A DNA stretch of 64,000 nt. Origin: Gnetum montanum. Taxonomy: Eukaryota; Streptophyta; Gnetopsida; Gnetales; Gnetaceae. The stretch lies in NCBI GenBank assembly GCA_015680685.1, contig MNCI01004632.1, forward strand, positions 191,480 through 255,479. Reading direction: 5' to 3'. The notes under the pieces were generated by a model. That model saw only the letters and a list, made by a program, of their open reading frames with translations. It did no database searches and was not told where the DNA came from. This document shows, piece by piece, positions 43,101-51,399 of the stretch. The stretch's first letter is position 1, and each line of letters opens with the position of its first letter. The position numbers were made by a program, and so were the translations under genes.

Positions 43101-45863
43101 ATCGGCCCTGGAGTGGGCCTCAATGTTGCCACCGGGCACAAGCCCCCCATCATCCCCATGGGCCAAACCATCTTCCCCGCTACTCCTCTGCCCCCCGCTG
43201 ACAGTTGCTGGTGGTTTGTTGGTGTCGGCTTGCTGTTGCGCCTGCCGGGGCTCCTGGGACTGGTCCTGGAGCTACTTCTGTGGTTGCTCTTGCGGCTGCT
43301 CCATCTTGTGGTCGTCACAAAATTGTTTTGCAATCAAGAACCATTTCTCCTTAAAGCTTTCATGACTTGTTATACTTGATAATTAAAGTTTTTCATATTG
43401 AAAATGTTGCAATCTTTAATTATCTTTGTTTTTCTCTTTCAAGAAAGATGCAACTGAGAGTTTTAAAAATGTAGGCTGTAGCCAACGCATTGGAAAATGA
43501 CAGAGTAATCAATGCATGTGATTCCTATAATCCTTTTAATAAATGAAACTGTTATGCAAAATTGCTGATATAAAATTTTAGATTGTTTTGTCCTTTTTCC
43601 ACTCCTTCCTATTTCCTGACGACTTGAGATGCCGTCAGTTTATGATGGCCAATGGCAGTTTGGTACAAGTTCTCATTCACACAGATGTTACAAAATATTT
43701 GTATTTCAAGGCAGTGGATGGAAGCTATGTTTTTAACAAGGGAAAGGTTTGATTTTTACTAAAAATTCTAGAATTTACTTCACATCACATTTTAGTTGGA
43801 TCTTTTTTCTCGAATATTATATTTTCTTTTAATTGCGGCAGATACATAAAGTCCCCGCCAATGATGTTGAAGCATTAAAATCTCCATTAATGGGATTGTT
43901 TGAAAAGAGACGTGCTAGAAAGTTCATCATCTATGTTCAAGATTATGATGAGAACGATCACAAAACTCATGATGGATTAGATTTGAAGAGAGTAACAACA
44001 AAAGAATTGATAGCGTAAGTATAATTTTGTATTGCTATAGTATGTCTGGTTTATGTGTATAAATTTTGTCAAGCAAATTAGTTAATTTGTTTTTCCAATT
44101 GTATTTAGGAAATTTGGATTAGATGATAATACTGTAGATTTCATTGGACATGCATTGGCACTCCATCGTGATGATCGTTATTTAAATGAACCAGCCTTGG
44201 ATACAGTTAAAAGAATCAAGGTGAAAGAACTTCAGTGTTTGTAAGACAAAAAACCCTTATCTTTCCATGTTGGCTTAAATCGTGCTGTGTATTTTTCACT
44301 GCACTGTATTTGTAAGAGTTAATTTTGAAGCCGCCTGCCATATTTTGATTTGTTTTCTTTCATTTACTACCTCCAGCACACCGTTTAAACCAGTTAGATT
44401 ATTTCTCTCATTTTCTCGTCACAATTTCATTTACTTGCATTAGTAATATTTGATGCTTATGGTTCTTCATTTTGGGTTTTGTAGCTGTATGCAGAATCTT
44501 TGGCTAGGTTCCAAGGAGGATCACCCTATATCTACCTATTATATGGTTTAGGTGAACTACCACAGGTTAGGTATAATTTTACATTGTTGATTAATTTTCC
44601 TCGAACATATCTATTTCCATCATAATAGATTGTTAGCATCTGACATTAATAGCTTCCTAAATCAGGCATTTGCACGTCTGAGTGCCGTATATGGTGGAAC
44701 ATACATGCTAAATAAACCTGAATGCAAGGTACTTGAATTTGCAGAATTGCTTCAATAGTAAAAAGATCAAGCCTATACCCCCACTTTAAGAGTACTGTCA
44801 TCTTTTTGTTGCATTTCATGATTCCTATTTTCCCTATGATTGGTGTACGCCTTAATTTTTCTTTCTTTGTACTTCCAGGTAGAATTTGATGAAGAAGGTA
44901 AAGTGTGTGGTGTGACGTCTGAAGGAGAGACTGCAAAGTGCAAAAAAGTGGTTTGTGATCCTTCATATTTGCCAAACAAGGTGTACTTGGACATGGATTT
45001 TCAAATTAAAGAATTATAATTAGTTGATTGCAACTTCTTTTCTGATATTCAAGGTATAAATCAGGTCAAGAAAATTGGCAAGGTGGCTCGTGCAATCTGC
45101 ATCATGAGTCATCCTATTCCAAACACCAATGACTCACAATCTGTGCAAATTATTCTACCTCAAAAACAACTAGGACGGAAATCAGACATGTACGTTATCT
45201 GGGATTACTGGAATTCTAGAGATTGATGTCGGGTTGTCCATATCTCTATTGATCTTTGGCTATTTAGAATTCACAATGCTATAGAAAATAATTTAAATCT
45301 TTTGAATCCTATTGGGTTTAACATGACATCGTGGCATTAATGTAGGTATGTGTTTTGTTGTTCTTATTCACACAATGTTGCTCCAAAGGGAAAGTACATT
45401 GCTTTTGTTTCAACGGAGGCTGAAACTGATCAGCCTGATATCGAGCTGCATCCCGGGATTGCTCTTCTTGGGCAGGTTGATGAAATGTTTTTTGATACCT
45501 ATGATAGATTTGTTCCAGTTAATGAACCATCTCTTGACAATTGCTTCATGTCGACAGTGAGTTTTGTTATACTTTTTATTTTCTGTTTTTTTAAGCAGTT
45601 ATGCCTTTTAAATTTTTTTTCATTTTCCTAATATTTTCAATGCAATCCAGAGTTACGATGCTACTACACACTTTGAGACAACAGTGCAGGATGTTCTTGC
45701 TATGTATACACAAATAACTGGGAAGGTGCAAGTTGTTTTGCGTTAGTGGTGATTCTACCTTTCATGCTAATTCCTAAAATTAACATAGTTTCGTTCCTCT
45801 TCCCTGTTGCAGGTGTTAGACTTGTCTGTAGATTTGAGTGCTGCAAGTGCCGCTGAAGAATGA
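31137..45863 (+). CDS. GDI: Rab GDP-dissociation inhibitor, 13 coding exons, intact
   Basis: Coding exons: 31137-31223, 37766-37828, 37929-38012, 43639-43746, 43842-44014, 44109-44220, 44485-44565, 44666-44728, 44879-44980, 45065-45189, 45346-45556, 45651-45725, 45813-45863. All have GT-AG borders. They total 1,335 bp and encode 444 residues with no stop, matching plant GDIs (about 445). GDI binds prenylated GDP-bound Rab GTPases, extracts them from membranes and recycles them in the cytosol. Seen: the N-terminal dinucleotide-fold motif '[17 protein letters not shown]' (residues 5-21), the Rab-binding block '[11 protein letters not shown]', '[20 protein letters not shown]', '[20 protein letters not shown]', and the C-terminal '[13 protein letters not shown]'. 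Unusual residues: Leu at 227 where plant GDIs usually have Pro (YIYPLYG), and DRYK at 26-29 where DGLK is usual. Introns 1 (6.5 kb) and 3 (5.6 kb) are swollen by retroelements. No TATA box is evident; a CCG-rich leader lies at about 31045. Confidence 0.95.
31668..31840 (+). repeat. tRNA-derived SINE-like copy 1 in GDI intron 1
   Basis: An A-box-like 'gtgatggtaaggtacttg' and B-box-like 'gattcgagcctt' are followed by 'ctactcaaaaaaggttaggtttt' in part and 'gggatgagcattgagcctt', ending in a T-rich tail. This is the arrangement of plant Au-type SINEs. It shares the whole order with the copy at 31985. Confidence 0.65.
31985..32150 (+). repeat. tRNA-derived SINE-like copy 2 in GDI intron 1
   Basis: 'ttagagtaatggtaagg' with 'tgcttgtctctc', then 'gtttgaaccttgg', 'ccactcaaaaagaa' and 'gggatgagcattgagg', ending in 'gatgatcttttttt'. 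Same order and length as copy 1, about 150 bp away, same strand. Confidence 0.65.
32497..32830 (-). mobile_element. 5'-truncated LINE tail in GDI intron 1
   Basis: Read on the minus strand it ends with 'gaaattaataacactcg' and a poly-A run (32500-32511 as T), the standard 3' end of plant L1-type LINEs, preceded by a GC-richer 3' region. Its 5' limit is unclear and no target duplication was found. It contains a perfect 28-bp tandem duplication at 32756-32783/32784-32811. Confidence 0.6.
33050..34376 (-). repeat. Probable 3' LTR region of the intronic copia element
   Basis: On the minus strand an LTR start TGTTGAGTATAGG at 34376 directly follows a polypurine tract (34377-34390, read ACTAAAGGAGGGTG). 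The other LTR end could not be fixed; the sequence down to about 33050 has no other identity. The start is good, the extent is a guess. Confidence 0.5.
35822..36287. mobile_element. Small insertion in the copia RT, ends inverted
   Basis: It separates 'WVYKT' from 'KYDEKG' of the copia RT. The left edge reads TGTTTCAAATGGATTG and the right edge, reversed, TGTTTCACAGGTGATTG, suggesting terminal inverted repeats. Internal 'gggaac/gttccc' words recur. There is no coding capacity. A small non-autonomous DNA transposon is the likeliest reading. Confidence 0.45.
37486..37617 (-). repeat. 66-bp tandem duplication, in frame, in copia pre-integrase region
   Basis: Two nearly identical 66-bp units (37486-37551 and 37552-37617) duplicate 22 codons around 'LDNQIYCF' without changing frame. 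Confidence 0.85.
38370..38384 (+). repeat. Target-site duplication of intron-3 LINE, left copy
   Basis: TGACTTGTTATACTT, followed by the element's tail (a T run on this strand). Identical to 43363-43377. Confidence 0.95.
38652..38935 (-). other. J-domain-like C-terminal segment of the LINE protein
   Basis: The minus-strand frame 39116-38652 is open. After a coiled-coil stretch rich in Glu/Gln, residues starting '[10 protein letters not shown]' continue as helix '[13 protein letters not shown]', then HPN, a loop, and a helix ending 'HRNTLD'. This is the DnaJ order (YxxLGxx, basic helix, HPD, final R-x-x-x-D), with Asn in place of the Asp needed to stimulate Hsp70. The codon is AAT, one G-to-A step from Asp. 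It ends at a TAG about 250 bp before the tail, so it belongs to the element. J-domain identity is by motif order only. Confidence 0.6.
38936..40015 (-). pseudogene. LINE ORF2 C-terminal extension: proline-rich and coiled-coil
   Basis: It continues the zf-RVT frame past a TAG at about 40016. A Cys/Trp start ('[23 protein letters not shown]') is followed by a Pro/Ser/Arg-rich stretch to about 39370. After one frameshift there is a Trp/Glu/Ala-rich helical region ('[16 protein letters not shown]') leading through two TAG codons (CAG expected) into the J-like segment. The original extension was roughly 450 residues. I know no equivalent in standard L1-type ORF2. Confidence 0.65.
40016..41150 (-). 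pseudogene. LINE ORF2: reverse transcriptase N-part joined to zf-RVT
   Basis: 41149-40784 has RT motifs '[16 protein letters not shown]', 'IVCIPKQ', 'HFRPIGVCN' and '[21 protein letters not shown]'. After '[10 protein letters not shown]' (about 40740) the sequence jumps to 'MWGGLGI', so the RT core including the FADD motif is gone. The zf-RVT region follows, with '[18 protein letters not shown]' (40016-40366). The gap is an internal deletion, not a stop. Confidence 0.82.
41280..42085 (-). pseudogene. LINE ORF2: endonuclease, partly deleted
   Basis: It begins '[10 protein letters not shown]' (about 42079), the usual start of plant LINE ORF2, with a TAG soon after. '[11 protein letters not shown]' (catalytic Glu) is at about 41985, then the duplicated, N-containing stretch, then 'WIVVGDFNQ' at about 41635. 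The C-terminal half of the exonuclease-endonuclease-phosphatase fold is lost after 'HPWENSPLG', and the frame resumes in the linker before RT. Confidence 0.8.
41823..41968. repeat. 72-bp perfect repeat across an undetermined base (probable assembly join)
   Basis: 41823-41894 and 41897-41968 are identical, separated by 'nc' at 41895-41896. The endonuclease frame repeats the same residues. A single N between identical ends looks like two contig ends joined without merging, not biology. Another single N is at 42294. Confidence 0.85.
42095..43320 (-). pseudogene. LINE ORF1 (DUF4283-like domain plus zinc knuckle)
   Basis: A Gln/Pro-rich N-terminus (ATG about 43303) is followed by a DUF4283-like RNA-binding core. 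This includes '[22 protein letters not shown]' in one frame and, after a shift, '[23 protein letters not shown]' in the next. A knuckle near 42480 has lost its first Cys (TAC for TGC) but keeps C-GKPEH-C. Several stops and shifts. Confidence 0.72.
43363..43377 (+). repeat. Target-site duplication of intron-3 LINE, right copy
   Basis: TGACTTGTTATACTT, identical to 38370-38384. Confidence 0.95.
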
Positions 45864-46160
45864 TTGATGTAGTTCATCAATTATTATTAAGCTTTGGTGC
45901 TTAATTGGAGATTCTGGTTTTCTTTTGTTAGGATTACTTAAAATGATCGTTGCTATGTCAGCCTGTTATCTAGTTGTACAGCATATGCGTCATCTCTGTG
46001 ACGGCGGTCCAATATTTTCCGTTTGTGATTTTAATGTCTTTCAGAGTTCATTGGAAAGGTTTAACTTTCCTAAATTAGTGATCTTAATATTATTTTATTA
46101 GCTAAACCTTATGGGAATTAGAAAAAATTCAAAAAATTTCTAGTTGAAAACCTAAGGTTT
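45864..46160 (+). other. GDI 3'UTR and flank
   Basis: AT-rich sequence after the GDI stop. No unique poly-A signal stands out. The border with element E is somewhere in 46100-46200. Confidence 0.5.
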
Positions 46161-46302
46161 GTGGCTCCCATGACGAAAAATGAGATTGATTGGACAAACA
46201 ATGTGAAAGTTATGGGCTCTAGAAGGTTCTGGGCTCTGAAAATTACAAAAACTCCTTCCCCGTTTGTGAGAAAATGGCAAAAATTTCCAAAGTGTTGGAT
46301 GC

Positions 46303-46350
46303 TATTTATAGGATTTTTGCCTTGCATCGAGGAGATTGCATTGACGCAGC
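46303..46350 (-). promoter_or_regulatory. Promoter-like block inside element E 3' region
   Basis: On the minus strand CTATAAATAGC (TATTTATA at 46303-46310) is preceded by 'gctgcgtcaatgc' and 'cctcgatgcaagg' (46321-46350). The words GCGTCAA and ATCGATGC/CGATGC are those of the E LTR cluster at 54190-54350. The following R-like sequence is not LTR, so this is not simply a misplaced LTR. Confidence 0.45.
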
Positions 46351-46489
46351 TAAAAGACTAAATTTTTCAACTTTAATAACAGGGAAAAAACAAAGAGATT
46401 TCACGCGGAGTTGGAGTCCAAAGGAAGCCCAAGAAGGTAAGAACATGATGAAATGGCTAGATAATGCACACAAAAAGGAGATTTTATTG

Positions 46490-47785
46490 GGAGAATGATG
46501 AAGAAATGCCATGAAGAAGCACATAACTAGATGTAACTAACATGGAGCAAAAAATATTTAAATGCACAAATGCCTAACAAATAAGGAACTTAACTAACCA
46601 AACCAAGGAGCATGCAAGTGGGTCTTTCCCATGGCAGACTCATGCCCTTAATGTCCTTGCATGCCCTCAAACCAAGGAGTCCGTGGACCCCATGGATGAC
46701 TAATGGTTATGGTAAGTTATGGACCAAAGAGATCATCTAAAAATTTTGACACATCAAACTAAGACATCGAACAAAATATGACAAGATGTAGTGAGGTAAG
46801 AAATGGGATGGATAAGGTGAAGAGTGAAATGAAGTCTCATGATACCATATCGTGGTCACATAAACTCACTTATGGATTTTGTGATTAATATGACTTGATA
46901 ACATCCATCCTTAATCTGAATTAAAACCAACCACTTTCAGTGACTTCACATTGACACTCTAAGATCAAACCACCTCCTTAAGGTGCAAGAATATCCCCAC
47001 AGATCAATCATCATTCCTAAAAGAGAAGAAAATAGTAGGAAGTGAGATGGGCCTTAATTAGAGGGGACCTTTACGCATGGGTAACATGTCTTTCTAGTTC
47101 CATAATCAATGCTTGTAGCTCGTCATTTTGTTTAAGGGATGTGCTTTGAATGTCCATTATTATTTTTTTCTAAAGTTTTTAAATAGAAACCACACCATGC
47201 AAAGACTTTAGCTTCTTGTTATTGGTCGATAGCAGAATGGTGAGAAATCCATGAGAGCACTCATGCTCCCAAAAGGGTAGGCAAGTACAAAGAGCATTAA
47301 ATCCCCTTGAAGTCACATCCTTGTCTATCCATTTAATCCTTCCCAAGTTCGGAAACTACCAAGGTCACAAGTTCTTTAAAAGTTTCATTTAAGAAGGGAC
47401 TACATATTTCCAAAACAAGGGAACACCGTAGAGTTTTGTGGATGGGTGGTTGACATGGACTCACTGCCTATTATTATGAAAAATAAATCATGTCTTAGTT
47501 ATCAACAATAAAATTTAAAGATAGAATCTAAACATTAGCAATCAAATAACATTATAGTACAAAATGCCCTCAATCAATAGCTACAATTGCACTTAGTCCT
47601 AGTGGTAATAAAGGAAAAGAAAACATTTAAAAAATTCAAATCAAATAAAGTAAATTATAAAAGAAATTATAAAATATTTAAGAAAGAGACAAATGTACTA
47701 AAAATAATATAAAACAAAAAGTGAAAAACTGAGAAGCCACTTTAATTAATCAGCATGGATGGCCATCTCCCTCAGGACTTAGTTG
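46490..47785 (-). other. Element E 3' untranslated region
   Basis: It shares with B, C and F the blocks 'gggtc(c/t)t(c/t)cc', 'gactcatgcccttaatg' and 'accacaccatgcaaagac' (about 47185). The post-integrase G-rich tract is decayed ('ctccctcagg', about 47767). No gene seen. Confidence 0.6.
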
Positions 47786-48850
47786 GAAGGTTCATCCGTT
47801 GAGGTGTTCTAATCACTAGCTTTCTTAGGTCCATGGAAAGGTTTTATTTGTTGCATGTTGACCAGAAGTTTCTTGTTTGGGCTTTCAAGTTTGTAGATTA
47901 ACATGGCTCTAAAAGGAAAGGTTTCATAGATGATATAAGGCCTCTCCACAACATTTGGAACTTGGTTCTTTATGGTACGTGTGTGGCATTCCAGTAGAGG
48001 ACCCTATCTCTCAGTTGAAATTTTACTTTTCTTATTCTAAGGTCATGGCGTTGTTTGTTGAATGCCTTGTGCAACTCATTAAATAACAAGACTACTAATT
48101 GATTCTCATCTAGCAAGTTGAGGTTCATCAATCTTTCTTTCTATGCTAGACTTAGGTCAAGATCAAGATCACAAGTTGTTGACAGAGTATGGAGCTTTGT
48201 TTGAATTGGAAGAGTTGGTAATTTCCTGTACACAAGCTCATAGGGAGAGTAGCTAATAGGAAGTTTCCAAGTGGAGCATTAGGCCCAAAGGACATCATTA
48301 AGTTTTATGCTCCAATCCCTCCTATATTTGCTAATAGTTCTTGTTAGTATTATCGTGATCTCCCTATTCATAACCTTAGCTTGACCATTGGCTTGGGGGT
48401 GGTAGGGTGTTGTTAATTTATGTTCAACCCCTAAGCATTTTCAGAGCTTTCAAAAGGTAGTGCCTATGAAATGAGTACCATTATTAGAAATGAGTGTATG
48501 TGGCACCCCAAACTTGTCTACAACATATTGTTGTACAAACCAAGTAATCGTAGAAGATGTGCAATCGGTGATGGTTGCATCTCCCACCCATTTTGTACAA
48601 TAGTCAACAATGACAATGATGTGTGTCTTTCCATTCAACATGGATGCGATGGAACCCATGAAGTTAATGCCCCAAGTATTGAAGGGCACCAATGGTTAGA
48701 TCCACTACTAAGGTCCCTCCATACGAGTGACCATTCCACCATCACAGTGGTAGTGTTCACAAGAGTGGACGAAGTGGTGAGCATCCTTAATAATACTCTA
48801 CCATGAGGATCTTAATGGTCATGCATCTTCCAACATAGTGGCCTCCACAA
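47786..48850 (-). pseudogene. Element E integrase, degraded
   Basis: Minus strand. The core is open at 48692-48450: 'IIVIVDYCTKWV' with the first catalytic Asp, but the second reads 'ISNNGTH' where relatives have SDNG, an Asp-to-Asn loss. The stretch after it is interrupted, with 'LWA' and 'YSPYEL' blocks further left, and the C-terminal 'LLWNATHVP'-like domain about 48000. Not functional. Confidence 0.8.
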
Positions 48851-50360
48851 GGACTCTTGTAAGCATATTGGAAAACACATGGTTAATCAGCATCAGGTAC
48901 ACACCAATGAACCAAGCCATCTACACACACCTTGTAAAGGTGTCTATTGATTTTCAGGAAGTGTTTCACCTGGTGAAGAAACTGTTATTTCTTCATGTGA
49001 TCCCACTCCTATGGCATCTCCTGAGTGAGAAGATAAGTGAGAATGCCATTGTACTAGTTGGATCCTTCTTCTCTTTGTTGTCCCATCACAATTGAGACAA
49101 GCTGTCAATAATCATGTTCTTGGTGCCCTTTCAAGCTATCATTGTAAAATCAAATTCCTGTAAGATCACCAACCACCGTATGACACAGGGGCTCACCATT
49201 GGCTTATTCATTAGGAACTAGATTGCATTGTGGTCTATGTGCATGAACACCTTGTACCCAAGCACATAGTGCCTGAATTTCTCCAAGGTGAACATCACTA
49301 CCATAAATTTTTTTCTATTATGGTGTAGTTCAACAATGCACCCACAATGCTTTTGCTCATACAATGGATATAGTAAGGACATGTCTAATCATCTAACTGC
49401 ATGAGCACGGCCCCCAACGCATAATTGGAAGCATCCATCATGATGTGGAAGGATCTAAACCAATCAGGTGCTTGTAGAATTGGAGTTCCCACAAGCTTCT
49501 CTTTGAGCTACTGAAATGTAGATTTGCATTTCTTAGTCCACACAAACAAAGCATCCTTCTTTATTAGCTCCACCAATGATTTAGCGATAAAGAAATTCTC
49601 AATGAATCATTGGTAGTAGCCAGTGTATCCAAGGAATGACCTCACATCTTTAACTATTTCTAGCTATTTTGTAATTCCTTGGATGACCCTTAGTTTTTTC
49701 AGGGTTCACCTTGATCCCTTTCTCTAAGATTCTGTGCCCCAACATAATGCCTTCCTAGACCATCAAGTTGCTTTTCTATTAGTTAAGCCTAAGGTTTGTC
49801 TTCACACACCTTTTCAACACTTGCACAACATAGTCTAGAGCTTGCTCAAATATAGCCCCATAGGTGGAGAAGTCATCCATGAAGACTTCCATCCCGCTAC
49901 CAATGTGCTATTGGAAGATGATCAAGACAAGGCATCCATATGTTATAAGGACATTACACAAGCCAAACAACATCTTTCTGTATGTGAAAGTTTCCCAAGG
50001 ATTCATGAATGTTGTTTTGGCTTAATCTTTTGGTGCAATCTAAATTTGGTTATAGCCACTATAAGCATCCAGAAAGCTATAGTAGTAATGCCCAAAAATG
50101 GTGTCCAACACCTGGTCCACAAATGGAAATAGAAAGTGAGCTTTGTATATTGCCATGTTCAACAACTTGAAATCAATGCAAATCCTTTATTTGCCACTTT
50201 TCTTTGGCACTATCACAAGTGGGCTAACTAGCTCACTATCCGCAATGGGATAAATGAACCCCACCTTGAGGAGTTTTTCAATCTCTTCTTTTATGATCTA
50301 CTTCAATTTGGGATTCAACTGTTGTTATGACTACCTCTTTGGCTTAATGAAAGGATCTAG
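48851..50360 (-). pseudogene. Element E reverse transcriptase and RNase H, degraded
   Basis: Minus strand. The catalytic FMDDF is intact at about 49870-49885. The 'RGHRIL', 'FLGYTGYY' and RNase H 'MMDASNYALGAVLMQ' regions are at 49740-49400. The 'HIDHNAI' block is at about 49225 and the linker to integrase at about 48850-49095. Numerous stops and one or more frameshifts. Confidence 0.78.
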
Positions 50361-50639
50361 GTAGATGCAATGTTGGCATATCTTAGAATCAATTCTAGTG
50401 AGTTCAGGATATGACCAAGCAAAAGTTGTTGGCCATTTGTTAACCACCTCCAACAGTTTCTTTTTCTACAAAAGAGCAAGATTGGCATTGATAATAACCA
50501 ACTTGTCATATTTCAGAAAACCATACTCCATTTCGGCTAGTAGCATTTTCAACTCAAAACGCTCATGTTTAAAACTTTTAAGGATCTCCAACTCTCCCTA
50601 ATTAGTATCATTAGGTTCATTAGAGAGTTAGCAAAGGAT

Positions 50640-51340
50640 TTGCTCCATGTCATCCATGCCTTAAATGTATACACTAGTAAGGCTCTTAATTTGTTCCATG
50701 CATAGAGTTGAGCTACTTTCAAGTTCAGCTATTAGCCACTAGATGCCCTCTTATTTTGTGGTTGCTGCATAGGCACCTTTGAATTTCTATCACATTGGCA
50801 CACTATCTACCTGTGGTGATTGATGTGCTTTTTGACTTTCCATAATTTCTACACATAATTGCACCCTATGTTATTGTACGCGATGCATGAAACATGCTTT
50901 CTCTCGATCTTTTTGAAATCATTTTCCTTGGACATTTCCAAGGAGAGGTCTTTGATCCCCAGCCATGCATCTATTGTGCTGAACTAAGCCTTTCCTATGA
51001 TGATTGGGAAGTCCCCCTTGCAGTTGTCTACACGAATCACCCAAAAGTTAGTAGGATAAAACCACTCACAAACGGTGGTCACGATGTGCTCCACCAATCC
51101 CAAGGGGACGATGATGGATTAATTTGCCAACTCAAGATGAATTTTGCTCTTCTTGATAGGAGGCAAGTTCTAGGCTTTGTATATGTCATGGAAGATCAAA
51201 ATCACACCAAAACCTAAGTCCAGAAGAGCCTTACAAGGCTCATTCTCAATGAGTTACGAGTAAACTAGGGGACTCCCTAAATTAGATCTTTTCTTGGGAA
51301 GGTGTCCAGCCTTGATCCAATCGATAATCGCATGGGTTAA
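50640..51340 (-). pseudogene. Element E aspartic protease, degraded
   Basis: Minus strand. 'KALLDLGFGVILIF' (active site DLG, like A) is near 51215, with 'LGLVEHIVTTV' about 51080 and 'IIIGKA' about 51000. Same order as A, B and C. The active-site Ser is Leu, so inactive. Confidence 0.72.
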
Positions 51341-51399
51341 CATGATAGTATGCAGTTTGGGAGGCATTTGGTTCAAAGGGCTCTCAAATGATGTAGCAG

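Larger units (their letters stand above)
38385..43362 (-). mobile_element. GC-rich LINE inserted in GDI intron 3
   Basis: About 4.98 kb, markedly GC-richer than its surroundings, minus strand, bounded by a perfect 15-bp target duplication and ending in a poly-A tail (38385-38396 as T). Order on the minus strand: ORF1, endonuclease, part of reverse transcriptase, zf-RVT, a long C-terminal extension with a J-like domain, short 3'UTR. Internal losses removed the second half of the endonuclease and the RT catalytic core, so it could not move itself. It is antisense to GDI, and splicing signals of exons 3 and 4 remain intact. Confidence 0.93.
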
